Assembly: GCA_002081555.1 (NCBI GenBank)
Contig: KV920983.1
Span: forward strand, 1 to 36,517
Origin: Protostelium mycophagum
Taxonomy: Eukaryota > Evosea > Variosea > Protosteliida > Protosteliaceae
Direction of reading: 5' to 3'
DNA: 36,517 nt
Part shown: one piece after another, positions 19,597 to 30,925 of the stretch
How the letters are laid out: the number at the start of each line of letters is the position of its first letter
Position numbering within the stretch: position 1 is the first letter of the stretch
The notes under the pieces: generated by a model
What the model was told of the DNA's origin: nothing
Database searches by the model: none
What the model saw: only the letters and a program-made list of their open reading frames with translations
Translations under genes and position numbers: made by a program

Positions 19597-21806
19597 TCAG
19601 TACCAAAGTTTGCATTTCTTTCCGAGCTCCATCAGCTCCTCTTCTGTCCCGATGATGAGGTTCTGAAGGTAACCTTTGACTGACGCGTCCACGTCCTCAT
19701 TTGCCACATGCATGCTCGCATTGACTTGTTGCGTTTGGATCTCGGCCATGATGCAGCCCAAGACGTTGGCCTTGTCAAAGTTGATCATGTCATGTCCGTT
19801 CATCTGTACAAAACTCTTGCTGGTGTCTTCGCAGAACAAAATATCTCGGAGATATACGCCCATATACGGAATCAGCGGCTGTCCGTAATAAGCCGAGTAT
19901 TTTCCATCCAAAATCAGCCCGTTCAGCCGCGTGACCTAGAAAATTTGAATACCGGAAGAATTTTTCGATTTGATCAATAATCGATAAAATCTGATTTCCT
20001 CACCTCCGCACGATAAATTTTATAATTCGCGTCCGGCGACATGAAATTCTCGTGTTCTGCCAAGATCTTCCGGTATTTTTCCGGTACATTTTCCACGATC
20101 CCCATCAGAGGCCGTAAGTTGAGCCCCGCTACAATGGCCATCATAGAGTTGAATCCGTTCCTCTTCCTGCATTCGGCCACCACCTCTATCAGCAACTTTA
20201 TGGTCTGTTTTTGCTTCTTTATAGTGTCGGCGCGGAGGACCTCTGTTGCCGTCCAGAATGAGACATTGTTGAATCGGGTCACCATCTTCATGATGTTGGG
20301 ATTAAGAGGTCGGTTTTGAAGATCTGGAGGTCCCGGCCTCGCGGTGAACTCCTGCTTCACGTCTATTGAGTTGAATATCTTCCTGTCTTCCTGTCCATGA
20401 GTCAGTGTTTCTGAAATTTCAACGAAATTTCACCTCTTGTAGTATGGTGGCGATTAGTGTTGGTGCCAATTTTAATAATTTAACGGTGTGTAAAGCTGTA
20501 AAAGAATGACTTCGGCTCGGCAGTTTCCTCCCTCCTCTCTCGTATCTTGCTATTGTTTTTGTGACAATCTCCCCCATCACCCCACTATCATACGTAAACC
20601 CCGAGATATCTAGTTTGGATTGTAGATCGAAGGTCTTCTCAAAGAGACCCATGGACGGCATGGAGGGGGCGAGGTCTTTTGCGGGGACAGTCTGGAGCCA
20701 GATATTGATGAACCGAACCACACTGCACACGTTCAGTGTTCTATTTATAGAACTTCCATTTTCATGTCCAAGTGGTGATGTGTGTCAGAGAAATGATTTT
20801 AGATGCTTTAAAATTGTACGATCTTACCGTTTCTGAAGCCATTGTCGTGTTGATGGATCTGCCTCGACTGAAAAATCGTCAAACAATTTCTCCAGCATTT
20901 CGAATATTTCCAAATAGCTCTTTGCAAAAGATGGAAGGGCCAACAGAAAATGATTCAAAATGTGGCAATCTGAAACAGCTTAGAATCATTTTGGGTGATC
21001 GAATCGGTCGAACCTGAGTTTTCTAAAATGAGCCACTGGAGAACGGCTTGAAGAGTTCCAAACCGCGGTATTCTGCGTCTCTTTTCTGGAAATGATATGA
21101 TCGTGTCCCCGAGCCTGTTTCCGCTGTTGGAGAGCGAGAATGATTGATCCAGAACCGAATCACTTTGGCTAAGACTCGAACTTCTGTACTTCATCAAAGA
21201 GTTGAATCTGGGGCTGTTTTGACGTGGTTGCAGGTTGAAATTTGTACATTCTTCGTCTTCTTCCCAGACAATACGCGGATCATGGGCCGGAAAGAGATGA
21301 CTTTCTACGAACTCTGGACACAGGTCCGCCTCATTGGCGAACCGTTCTATATGTTGTTGATGTAAGACTTCCTTCGTGATACGAAGAGATGGTGAGCCAG
21401 AACAATGGGATTTGTCTTCAGAATTACTCGTAGATCGGAGTCCTGTGAGGTCTATGCCGTTTTTGATCACGCCTTGAAGGCTCTTTACGATGGATAATCT
21501 TCTGCCTAGCGGTCCACTTGAAGCGGTTCGAGGTCTCTGTATGAATTCCTCTGGCTCACTATACCGCAGCTCCTTCACCTCTAAATCTTGACCAGCATGA
21601 CGAGGTTCTCTGGGATCATCGGGCGGTGAGCACTTCAACGAATCTCTCAGACTCTTCTCCCTCTTTAGTGGCGGTCTGATGAAGGCCTCAGTATCCCCAA
21701 GCATATATATAGACCCGGTGACGATGATTGACTCCGCTTGATCTGGGCAACTCCGGCAGAAGAAAGACTTCTTGCGAAACGGAAATAAGATCATTCGAGC
21801 TGTCAA
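19597..21806 (-). CDS. RasGEF (CDC25-domain) guanine nucleotide exchange factor
   Basis: The protein should load Ras-family GTPases with GTP at membranes. ATG 21806 begins a roughly 270-residue Ser/Pro/charged region (SYSEP-type and SLRDSLKCSPPDDPR-type segments) that looks disordered. The RasGEF_N region follows (GTLQAVLQWLIL, HFLLALPSFAKSYLEIFEML, then VVRFINIWLQTVP). The catalytic domain has MKMVTRFNNVSFWTATEVLR, the family's helical-hairpin-region sequence CRKRNGFNSMMAIVAGLN, and a terminal PYMGVYLRDILFCED and INFDKANVLGCIMAEI. About five short introns interrupt it. The stop at 19597 follows CKLWY, but a splice just before it may extend the protein. The domain identity is clear and the target GTPase unknown. 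Confidence 0.9.
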
Positions 21807-22155
21807 ATTTTACACCGAAAGGACAACACAAGCCCAGTGTCTTTAATCTGTCTTCTCATGAACCGAAAGATGTCTAAAGAATGAAGAGATCCCTGCTGGT
21901 CCTCTTCATCTCCTCATTTATTTGGGAGGGGAGTGCCGTAGAAGATGAGATATCTATTAAGAGGTATCCACTCTTCACAGTTTTCACTGCGCATCTCTTG
22001 GGAGCCCAGAGGTTCGTCTCTAGGCAACCTGAAATTAAGAGGATACTTGGGTGTTTTTCAATTTGGATTGAAAGAATAAACTTTTAGAAGATGTTTTCTC
22101 TGAAAAGAAGTAGAGGGTCATTTGTTTCCGCAACGGACTTTATATAATCAGATGG
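21807..22155. other. intergenic region upstream of the RasGEF gene
   Basis: This 349-bp spacer separates two minus-strand genes and should hold the RasGEF 5' flank. A plus-strand open frame at 21881-22087 starts MKRSLLVLFISSFIWEG, which resembles a signal peptide. It has no family similarity or supporting splice context, so I do not call it a gene. Confidence 0.35.
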
Positions 22156-24568
22156 TTAACGGGCGTTCCGCTCAGTTGATGGTTCGATCGTCTTCTCTTT
22201 GTCCATCTCATCTTCATTTTGGACATCGATGGGTCCTTTGAAGGGTGCTCCCACTTTACTTCTGTAATCTAAACATCTGATTTTAGATCCAAGATTGCCG
22301 CCAAAATTCAAATTCAAATTTTGAAATCTGATGACAAGAAACTCACCCAAAGACAAGAGCCACACCGCAATGTTTCTGACGTATCTCTCTGTGCCTGCCG
22401 TCTTAACCCAATACTTTTGCATCAATTTTGTGAAACCACAATCTACAACGATGGGACCTTTGCCTTTCTCTGGGTCAGTATAATACTGTCCAGATCAGTT
22501 TCGGTTTTGTATACAAGGAAAGAGCTAACGCTTTACCATGCAAGGATGTCCAGAAGAGGATGTGCCAAGTATTTTCATTCTAGAATTGACGGAGGTTGGT
22601 TTACATATCGTTGATCCTACTTCCTTCAGAGACATGTACATGTCATTTTGACGTTTGACATTTGACATATTGACGGAGCTGTACCACATAAATCCAACAA
22701 ATGGTACCTTCGTGTAGAGTGACAATACCGGTGGTGAGAAGGTGTCTTGCAAATTCTCCAACTTTGTCTCCACTGCCAACCTTTGGGAAGTGTCAGATCT
22801 CATCTACAATCTAAATCTGCGGGACAAGTCTCACCTTGAGGATCTGTCTTCCGGGATCGGAACCATGGAGAATCCCTTCTTCTCCAATCAGTTCTCTGGA
22901 GATCAGATCAGATTCTGTTGTTGCCACGTGAATCTTGCAAAAAAGTTGGCTGTGTGGTTCCGAAAATTTCCAGGTTGCATGAAATGATTACCTGATGAAC
23001 ATGTTGGCTTGGAAATACCAAGGGTTATTATCTGCCCAAATACATACGCCTTTGCCATTTTCATGGAATTTTCTGAGCTCTTGCACCACCTCACCACGAT
23101 CAGTCATCAAATCATGTTGCAACTCGGAACTTTCAGGTGAATCATCGTCCTCACATGTGTTGTCTTGGGCGAACCCTTGTGATCACTGATGATCCATGCT
23201 TGGTCGTGATTATGTAGTTCAGAGAGAAACTCATCTTCATTATTCGTCAACACGACCATGAAGCCTTTAGATTGCAATGCCTCGATGCATGATTGCCTAT
23301 GCAGAATTCAGGATGGTTAGAATGAGTGCTCAGATCACATGTCCATGGCGACTGCGGAATAATATTGCATGATGACAATAGAAAACAATCCAAAAGCGCT
23401 CTCATGCCCCAGGTCAAAACCTCTACCTGGAGGGATCAGCATTGTAGACGCCCGAAATTTCACCGAAATTTCGAAAAAATCTTCAGCTTCACAGAAAATT
23501 CATGGAAATTTCATACCGATGGGGTTGTTGTACAAGTCGACCTCGCATGTCTGGATCTCGTCATGCAAACCGGCATAAGGTGTGAAGAACTCCGTAACGC
23601 TGAGGCCTCTCTTCAAGGGGTTGATCCCACTCTTGTAGTCGTCGACCACAACTGCACTCGTGAGTTCCCGCCCAATTTTGAAATTCAAAATTCAAAAACC
23701 TTTGGGGGCTTCTGGTTTGGGTGGTTCTTCAGATTTATCAATCTATTGTAATCAATCGAAACCGTGTTTGTTCACGGCAACTACCGCACAGAAAAATTCA
23801 CTCAGACTTGATCTTATGGAGGACACATACCTCAACCTGGATCTCAATTTTTTGTGCCTCGACGACTGGCGCTTGAACTTTTGGTGCTTCTCCTTTGGTT
23901 TTCTTTGGCTTCTGTACCTGTCACCTTTGAGTGTTTTGAAGGTCTTTTGTTGTCGAACACGGTAAGGATCGTGGTAACAACCGTGAACCTCACGGTAATA
24001 TCGACTTTCTGCAGAGTACAAGACATACCGCTTTCATTGTTTGTTTCTCTAGCATGTAGTTCACAAACTCTTCGCTGTTGATGAAGCCCTTCTTGTCTTT
24101 GTCTGCCGTATCAAAGATCTTCTTAATCTTGGTGGCCGTCACCTTCTTTCCCACGCTGTCGAACAGTCAGATGATGGTGCTTGATCTGATCGTCGTAGAG
24201 GGAAAGTACCTTCTGAGGGCAGATGTCAACTCTCGTTTATCGATCCGGCCATCTTTATTAGAATCAAAGAGGCGGAAGACCATGTTGAGTGAGGCCTTAT
24301 ATTTCTCTAACTCATCGCTGGTCATATCCACGTCCTTCCTCTATCAACAATCCAATGGTTTTTGAATGATACAAACCGATTGAGTTTCAGTTGCAAGGAG
24401 ATCGTCTACCACTTCTCTTGTTCTTTTCTTAGAACGTGTCTCGCGCTCTCCCTTTGTATTGTCGAAGCCTTCACCCTCTAAGATCTCCTTAGCTTCAGCC
24501 GCCGTCGTTTGCATTGTCCCTGCCCTCTTGAGCTTTTTGCCATCATCACTCGATTTTGCGTTGACCAT
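22156..24568 (-). CDS. EF-hand protein with an unrecognised C-terminal region
   Basis: ATG 24568 opens a charged N-terminus (KSSDDGKKLKRAGTMQTTAA). A canonical EF-hand loop follows, DSNKDGRIDKRE, in MVFRLFDSNKDGRIDKRELT. The second loop, DKDKKGFINSEE, has Lys at position 5, where Asp, Asn or Ser is usual, so Ca2+ affinity there may be reduced. A Lys/Pro linker (PKKTKGEAPKVQAPVVEAQK) leads to a large C-terminal part. It contains VVVDDYKSGINPLKRGLSVT, CIEALQSKGFMVVLTNNEDE, GKGVCIWADNNPWYFQANMF, LIGEEGILHGSDPGRQILK and KTAGTERYVRNIAVWLLSLG. Its alternating strand/helix look suggests a Rossmann or glutamine-amidotransferase-like fold, a weak inference. About ten introns are inferred. The stop is TAA 22158-22156. 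Confidence 0.75.
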
Positions 24569-24987
24569 CTTCGTTGGTTTCTGTGACAGAACCGATGAAA
24601 CTGATATTTTCAAGTTGAAATTGGCTTCGTGGAAAAACCAGACCCACAATTGAAATGGGTCTCCACAGAAACCGCAGCAAAATCCGGTACGTTGTAGATA
24701 TCCAGAATAATTATATATTCCATATAATATATAATTATACTTTTTATATTTACTGTAGAATTTCTCAAGCCATCCGCGGTACAAATTCGCAACAAGTCGC
24801 TGTATTATTGACCGTGTAACACATGTTCTTTCATCTATTTACATTCGTGAATCTTGCGTGATGCAAACAACCACGCAAAACAATCGCGATCCAATTCGTT
24901 ATCTGGGGCATTTCAACACCAGCTTCAGCGAAGCGGTGATGAATTCAAACTTGGAAAGTGGTTGAGAGTACTTATTTATTACAGAAA
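24569..24987. other. intergenic region upstream of the EF-hand gene
   Basis: This 419-bp gap holds the EF-hand 5' flank and the glycosidase 3' flank. On the plus strand there is a GTACGTTGTAGATATCC donor-like word at 24687 and a CTGTAG acceptor-like end near 24759. Between them lies an AT-rich stretch (ATATATTCCATATAATATAT). The flanking plus-strand frame (DPQLKWVSTETAAKS to FLKPSAVQIRNKSLYY) could be a spliced pair of exons, but no start was found. Confidence 0.4.
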
Positions 24988-27900
24988 TCAGCAGAAGATC
25001 TTCTGTGTCAAATTTCCGCCCGGGCAACAGTACATCGAAGGGTCGTAACAAGCCGCTCCGCAGGAGCAAAGTCCGGCACCGCAGCTTCCTTGCTGGCATG
25101 TCTGTGATGAAGAAGTGGTCGGGACAGGGTTTGTCTTCGTCGTTGTAGATGGTGAGTTGTTCTGACTTGTCTCAGAAGTGGTGTACAGTTTTGCCACGCC
25201 GCCGAAATCGCAAGCAGAAGGCCCTGTAAACGATCAATCATGCGAAATCCCGCCGAAATTTCGTGTTCTAAGAATACCTTGGGAGGAGAAAGCCGCGTAA
25301 TACTGAGACATCGCGTACGACAATTGTTCTACAGTGTTACATCCGCTGTAAGCGCCTCCGCTGTTGATCTGTGTGCAATATTGTGGGAAAGTTCCGCAGA
25401 GCCAACTCCTCGCGTTGGAGACTTTGTTTGCATCCACTTGTGCTGGGTCTTCTGAGGATGTTCTGCATTGCTGTTGTGAAAACATTGTCTGACAGTTTGC
25501 ATTGTTTGAGGGTGTAGTAGTGGGGGTGTTCTGTGTTGTAGAAGCACCATTGCCCGTTGTAGATGAGGAAACTACGACTCCGACACCGCCAAAACTGCAG
25601 GCGCTGGCGTCTATCGAAGAGTCAGACATGGTACCATCTACAACGTGTCAAACGACTCACCAGGGCCATATTGTGCGTAGTATAGGTTCATAGCGTTGGA
25701 AAGCTGCTCGACGCTGTTACATCCGCTGTAAGCACCTCCACTGCTGATCTGTGAGCAAAACTGTGGATATGTTCCGCACAGCCAGTCTCTCGCGCTGGAG
25801 ACTGCGGCACTGTCGACTTGAGAGGGGTCCTCTGAAGTAGTTCTACACTTGAGCTGCGAGAACATGCTCTTGCACTGGTTTGTAGAACTTTCAGTGGAAG
25901 GTGTGGGGTTGCTGCTGGTTGTGGGCATGGGGTTACTGCTGGTTGTAGGTGGAAAGTTATTGTTCGTTGTAGTTGAAGAGACGACTACCCCAATACCGCC
26001 AAAACTGCAAGCACTGGCATCTACAGACGTAAATGACTGTCGACATGAATTTATCACAACTCACCAGGTCCATTCTGGGCGTAATATTGGTTCATCGCGT
26101 TGGAAAGCTGCTCGACGCTGTTACATCCGCTGTAAGCACCTCCACTGCTGATCTGTGAGCAAAACTGTGGATATGTTCCGCACAGCCAGTTTCTCGCGCT
26201 GGAGACTGCGGCACTATCGACTTGTGAGGGGTCCTCTGAAGTAGTTCTACACTTGAGCTGTGAGAACATGCTCTGGCATTGTGCAGAGGAAACAGTGGGG
26301 TTGGGGGAGCTGGTTGTGGGCGTGGGGTTGTTTGTAGATCCTCCGTTATTGTTGGATGTACCGGGGTTAGGATTACCTCCGGGTGAGGGTATGGTGGGGC
26401 TTGGTTATGTCAATCTACAACGAAACTTTAAAAACTCACGTTGAAGAGCCGGTAGTCGGGTAAGGACTTCCTCCTGCTTGACCACTACATATTTTCAGTC
26501 AATTCTACTTGAAATTTCGTAGAATATTACTTGAAATATCCCTTGGGGTTGTTTAAGAATGCTTGAGGAGGGCACTGTCCCAACTGCAGGATCTGCTTAT
26601 CTACACAGCAGTAGATATCTGTGGGGATACAGGCGCCACCACAAGCGATGAGCTGAGGGGAACATTGAGCGTCAGGTCCGGAGTTATCGGGGATGGGGGA
26701 GACGTAACTTGAAAATTCAGTGAAATTTAGAGTATGATCAGATTATTTGGTGATTTATCTCAATGCTAACAATGATGATGAGAATTCAAAAAGCTCACGT
26801 TCCGTCACAAAAATTGTTTCTGACTGTGAATAGTTGGTTAGGTCCGTCCATGAGGTACACATTCTGCGCAAAAGCTTGTTGTACAGAGTTCCAATCGTAA
26901 GCACCCCCTGAACACGTTTAGTAACCCGTCTACAACGAACACTTCTCACCTGATTTTTTGACGATATTGTCGACAGGGTAAGGACCACTTCCTGGTGTCA
27001 GAGACACAACGCCCATGAAAACATCGGGGAATTGAGTGTAATCCTGTACATGTCATTTTGACACTTTTGACATCTCCTACCATTCCGTAAGAAGGAACAC
27101 CCTTCCAGTGTTCGTCTTGCCATTCAAATAAGAAACCTCCTATTGCGCCATAGTTTTTGTGTTTGATCAATTCGGACCACATGGTGGGGAACCATCTTGG
27201 CACGTTGAATTGTTCAGAGTCTTGGTGAACTCCCATCTCTCCTATCAAAATCTGTGATGACGTCATCAGACTTTTTTGGCGGGAAAGTCGTCAATACGTA
27301 CAGCCTTTTGGTAAGCGCAGGTGAGGTATCTGAATTGTGCCCAGAGAGACTGGAAGTCGAAACTACAGTCTTCAGATCCCAGAAAATTCGAGGAAATTCA
27401 AATGAATTTACCCTCTATAACCGGCATTTGCCATGATAATGTCGACGTCTAAGCTAGCAGTCAGAGTGTTGTAAGAGTCCACAAAGTCTAAGAGTCCAGT
27501 CGTAATGGGAAGGTATCTTCCCCATTTTTGTACCTGTACGCGTCACTCTTTTCGTCTACAATCACATCTACAACGAGGTAGTAATACCTGGTATTGTCTG
27601 GCATAGTCAATGAAACGGTTGACCTTGGCAACGAAGGCGGTATCTCTGCTGGTGAATTGTAATTCGTTACCAAAGCTGTACATCAGTACTGCGGGGTGGT
27701 AACCCACCTGAGATATCTCAGAGATTGTTCAAAATTGGATTATGGACAATTTACCTCGTCGATGAGAGCTGCGATGTAGTATTTCATCATGTCTTCGGGA
27801 AGAGCGTCGATCATCTCTTGATCTGCAAAGAGGGGAAATAGCACCTTGAATCCGTATTGTTGAGCGGCATCTGCAGAGGATCAAACGATGATCCATTTCG

Positions 27901-28460
27901 GTCGATTACCTAAGAAGGGGATGTGGTTTGTTCCTGTGATCTTGGTGGTGTAGCGGGGGTCATTCTGTACGCTGAGCTGGGTGATGGGCCAGGCATGATA
28001 CAGTCTGAGTGTGTTGACACCTGCATGTTGTCACGACAGATCAGAAGATGAAAGACCAACCGAGCTGCTGCATGGCGGGGAAATCTCTGGCCCAAATGCC
28101 ATTCCACCAACCACCAGATGGGCCGGGAGTATAGACAGAGCCGTCCTCGTATTCATCATAGTAACAAGGGGAGATGACTTCTGTCTGGGTGAAAGAGCCC
28201 AATACGTAAGTGATGCGAGGGGTGCACAGGCCTTGTTTTGTTCAGATTGGATTGATGTCTAAGATGAAGAAACCTGAGCCGTTGGTCTGGTGATCGATTA
28301 TCTTTGCCAATGGGGAGGGACTGTACGCCATTCCTTTGATGTACCATTCATCATTGCCATAAAATAGTCTCAGATCCTTTACTTGGACGCTGGGTCCAAC
28401 AGTGACAGCGGCGGCTGCCAGAGTCATGCATAATAGTACCGTAGTTTTTATCGTAATCAT
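24988..28460 (-). CDS. secreted TIM-barrel glycosidase with three X8 modules and Cys-rich segments
   Basis: It probably hydrolyses or remodels cell-wall beta-glucan outside the cell. ATG 28460 starts a signal peptide (TTVLLCMTLAAAAVTVGPS). The catalytic part shows LFYGNDEWYIKGMAYSP, GVNTLRLYHAWPITQL, a likely acid/base Glu in MYSFGNE, a likely nucleophile Glu in ILIGEMGVH, and GGFLFEWQDEHWK. This pattern is that of retaining clan-A enzymes such as GH72 or GH2/GH5; the exact family is uncertain. A Cys-rich segment follows (CGGACIPTDIYCC). Three X8/CBM43-like modules come next, each with CRTTSED-type, WLCGTYPQFCSQI, GGAYSGCN, AMxxYYA and ACSFGG, joined by Thr/Ser/Pro linkers. The C-terminal Cys-rich tail has CSCGAACYDPSMYCCPGG. 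The stop is TGA 24990-24988. X8 modules of plant and fungal proteins bind beta-1,3-glucan. About fifteen short introns are inferred. Confidence 0.85.
25681..26275. repeat. near-identical tandem X8-encoding units, about 404 bp apart
   Basis: The segments 25681-25871 and 26085-26275 differ at only a few positions over about 170 bp (for example SARDWLCG versus SARNWLCG). They encode adjacent X8 modules of the glycosidase. The intron in each module lies at the same place, after YYAQxGPG. The third module (25234-25500 with its ACDFGG exon near 25220) is clearly more diverged. Confidence 0.9.
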
Positions 28461-28970
28461 CGTCGTGTGTTGCTGCTTGAGAGTGAAGCGTGAAGTGGTC
28501 TCAGACCGTTGCAAAGCTTCAATCTCAGACATCGGAATTTGGGCGAATTCCACACATTCCTCAGAACCAACACATGTCACGGTCATTTGTAATTTTTATT
28601 CCAACAGGTCCGTCTCTTCGCACTTGCAGTTCTTCTGATCACATCACAACTCCTCTTATTGGACTTTGCTGATTGAGTCGTGAAGCCAGCGTGGATTGAC
28701 AGACAGAATTTTCATGTGGTAGTTTGCTGGGACAACGGATTTTCAATGTATTTGACGGGTTCTATTCATGCCTTCCCCGGTCCCGGTTTCCCGCCGAAAA
28801 TTGCAGTCGTACAACACCAACCTCACCTTAGAGGTCATCAGAAACAGACCTTCAGGTATCCATGTAAATACCCTCGCACCAGGTCGGACCAGCCAAAACT
28901 TTTCACGTTTATCACCGACAAAAAGAACAAGTGACTCAGTCGATTCATTTACAAAATTTACAAGGAAGGA
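28461..28970. other. intergenic region upstream of the glycosidase gene
   Basis: This 510-bp region lies between the glycosidase start (28460) and the ankyrin gene stop (28971), both on the minus strand. Open frames on the plus strand (for example from 28768) have no family similarity and run antisense into the ankyrin gene. I see no convincing exon, RNA gene or recognised regulatory motif. Confidence 0.5.
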
Positions 28971-30357
28971 TCAGATGGAAAGCCTCAGAGGGCTTCTTGG
29001 TGGTTCCATTGTGAAAGGCTGGGTGTTGTCTTTTGAGCCTGCGTCAACTCTTGGATCCGCCATCAAAATTTTCAACACAGACTCGTGTCCCATAGTGGCC
29101 GCGTTCCTTGCAGCTTCGTTGTATCTATAAAAATGAGAAAAATGTTCGAAAAATATCGGTTCAAAGAAATCAGCCATCCCAAATATTTGAGAAGGCACAA
29201 ATATTTGAGATATCACAAATATTTGAGAAAATGTTCACCTCGCAGCCGGGTTGACACGTGGATGCTTCAACAGGGTTTCCACTACTCTTGTGTGTCCATT
29301 TGCAGAGGCAATCCGTATAGACTCGTTATCTCTGGCAGCAGCGTCCACTCTGTCGTCTTGCAACAATAAATTGACCACCTCTATGTGCCCAGCCTGGCAA
29401 GCCGATCTGTGACGTGTCAACTTCATTTCTCCTCTATAAAAATTACCTAAGAGCACCGTTGTAACGGGTGGCAGGGTTGACTCTATGGTGTAGCAATAGT
29501 CTTTCCACAACTGCCACATGACCTTCTTGTGCGGCCAATCTGATCGTCTCGCTGAATCTGCAGATGATCAGTATATTTAAAATTATATTGAGAAACTACC
29601 TCGCAGAGGGGTCCACTCTGTCATCTTGTAAAAGCTGCTCGACGACCAAAACATGACCATGTCGGCTGGCTTGGCGTATAGCTTCATTATCACTTGTAGA
29701 CGGGTCGACCTTCTCATGTTCCAACAGTAATCTCACTATCTGATAGACATCAGAAAATGTAAATGATATATGACAAAAGTTACCTCGGTGTTTCCGTTGG
29801 TGGAAGCCACTTGCAACGGCTCACATCCGGATATTGAGGGATCCACTCGAGGATCAGCCAAGAGTAAACATACGATGTCTCCATTTCCATTCTTGGCGGC
29901 TATCCGAAGAGACTCGTTCTCTCGGGCAGAAGGATCCGCTCTACCCGAATCCAGCAATTCCTTGACGATCTGTAAAACATTAGTCTGATTGGTTCCTTTT
30001 TCATGTTCGATCTGACATTTGAGAAAGCATATACTGAGAAGATTGCCGTAAACAAGATTCAAAGGTGGCAGGAGTTATAATGCATTCATTTCTGACCTTT
30101 ATGCGCCCACCGAGTGTAGCTGTGCGCAATAGCCAACTCTCACAGAAGTTGAGATCGAGGCTCGCCATTGCCACTTTGGACCACTCGTAGCAGACGAGGC
30201 GTACTGATTTCCAATCCCTCAAACATTTTCTTCTTCGATCTTCATGTCCACGTGCGCTGCAGTCATGTTTCTCGTTGATAGCCGCAAAAAGAAAGCCCAT
30301 GATCATTTCGACCACGTCCAAACCAACACATACGCCATTAAGAGTATCACCCTCCAT
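28971..30357 (-). CDS. ankyrin-repeat protein with an F-box-like N-terminus
   Basis: This is a likely protein-binding adaptor. ATG 30357 starts a region with VEMIMGFLFAAI and WKSVRLVCYEWSKVAMASLD, resembling an F-box (hydrophobic helix, then RLVCxxW). This is suggestive rather than firm. At least five ankyrin units follow, each with the local consensus A-x-x-G-H-x-x-V-V-xx-LL-xx-x-RVDP/A. Examples are AAKNGNGDIVCLLLADPRVD, ASRHGHVLVVEQLL, ACQAGHIEVVNLLLQDDRVD and AATMGHESVLKILMADPRVD. Introns fall at about the same place in each unit, just after NPAAR or the equivalent, as expected from repeat duplication. The stop is at 28971. If the F-box is real, the protein could recruit targets to an SCF ubiquitin ligase. 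Confidence 0.82.
29181..29230. repeat. three copies of an AAATATTTGAGA word in an ankyrin-gene intron
   Basis: AAATATTTGAGA occurs three times in about 46 bp (near 29181, 29199 and 29217), around the palindrome AAATATTT. They lie in the intron whose minus-strand donor is GTGAACATTTTC, just before the last ankyrin exon. Confidence 0.8.
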
Positions 30358-30925
30358 TCTAGGTTTTCTTCAGAACACATTACGCCTAATTTTACTCACC
30401 TTGATATTCTCTGTTGGTACACTGAGTTTTGCTCTCTATACGCGGCCTCTGGCTGATGCCGTTTGAGGGTGTTCGGGCTCTGGGGAATGAAAGGGGCAGT
30501 GCGGGCTCTTTTTCGGAATCCGGCAGTTCCGGCCGCAGACAACAAGATATCTTCCACTTTGTTCAAATAACTTCTAACTAAAGAGACGCTAAAGAGACGC
30601 TGACCGCTCTGCTTCTATTGTGCTCGTGTGGTCCAGCGAAGAGAGCGTTTTTAAAATGGTTGCTTGTGTTTTGCAAGATCGTAGATTTTACCGATCCGAA
30701 GTGCTCCAGCAGATAGGCTCATAGATTTTAAGGAGGGTCACGCAACCTCCGGCTTTGATATGTTTCTATGGAACAACACGCAGTTTTCGAAGGGTTCCAT
30801 CAGAAGTCTCATGGCCAAGCACAAAGTGTGGTGCAGTGGACATTCCCGCGGTTCTAAAAATAACTAATTCCCCGCTTCTTTTATTGGAAACGCTTCCCGC
30901 CAAAAGGAGCTGGGACCCACAAACA
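30358..30925. other. intergenic region upstream of the ankyrin gene
   Basis: This 568-bp gap holds no exon I can support. It contains a perfect 11-bp tandem duplication, CTAAAGAGACG, at 30578-30588 and 30589-30599. I recognise no RNA gene or regulatory element. Confidence 0.5.

Noticed and set aside
21881-22087. Plus-strand frame with a signal-peptide-like start
   Set aside because: It is a single short frame with no homology and no splice partner, in the 5' flank of a minus-strand gene; chance is the simpler explanation.
25849-26444. Plus-strand open frames rich in Val/Leu across the X8 region
   Set aside because: They are antisense to the Thr/Ser/Pro-rich linkers and X8 modules, whose minus-strand frame has clear domain motifs.
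28768-29130. A 120-codon plus-strand frame
   Set aside because: Its second half is antisense to the last ankyrin exon and the first half shows no domain; not supported.
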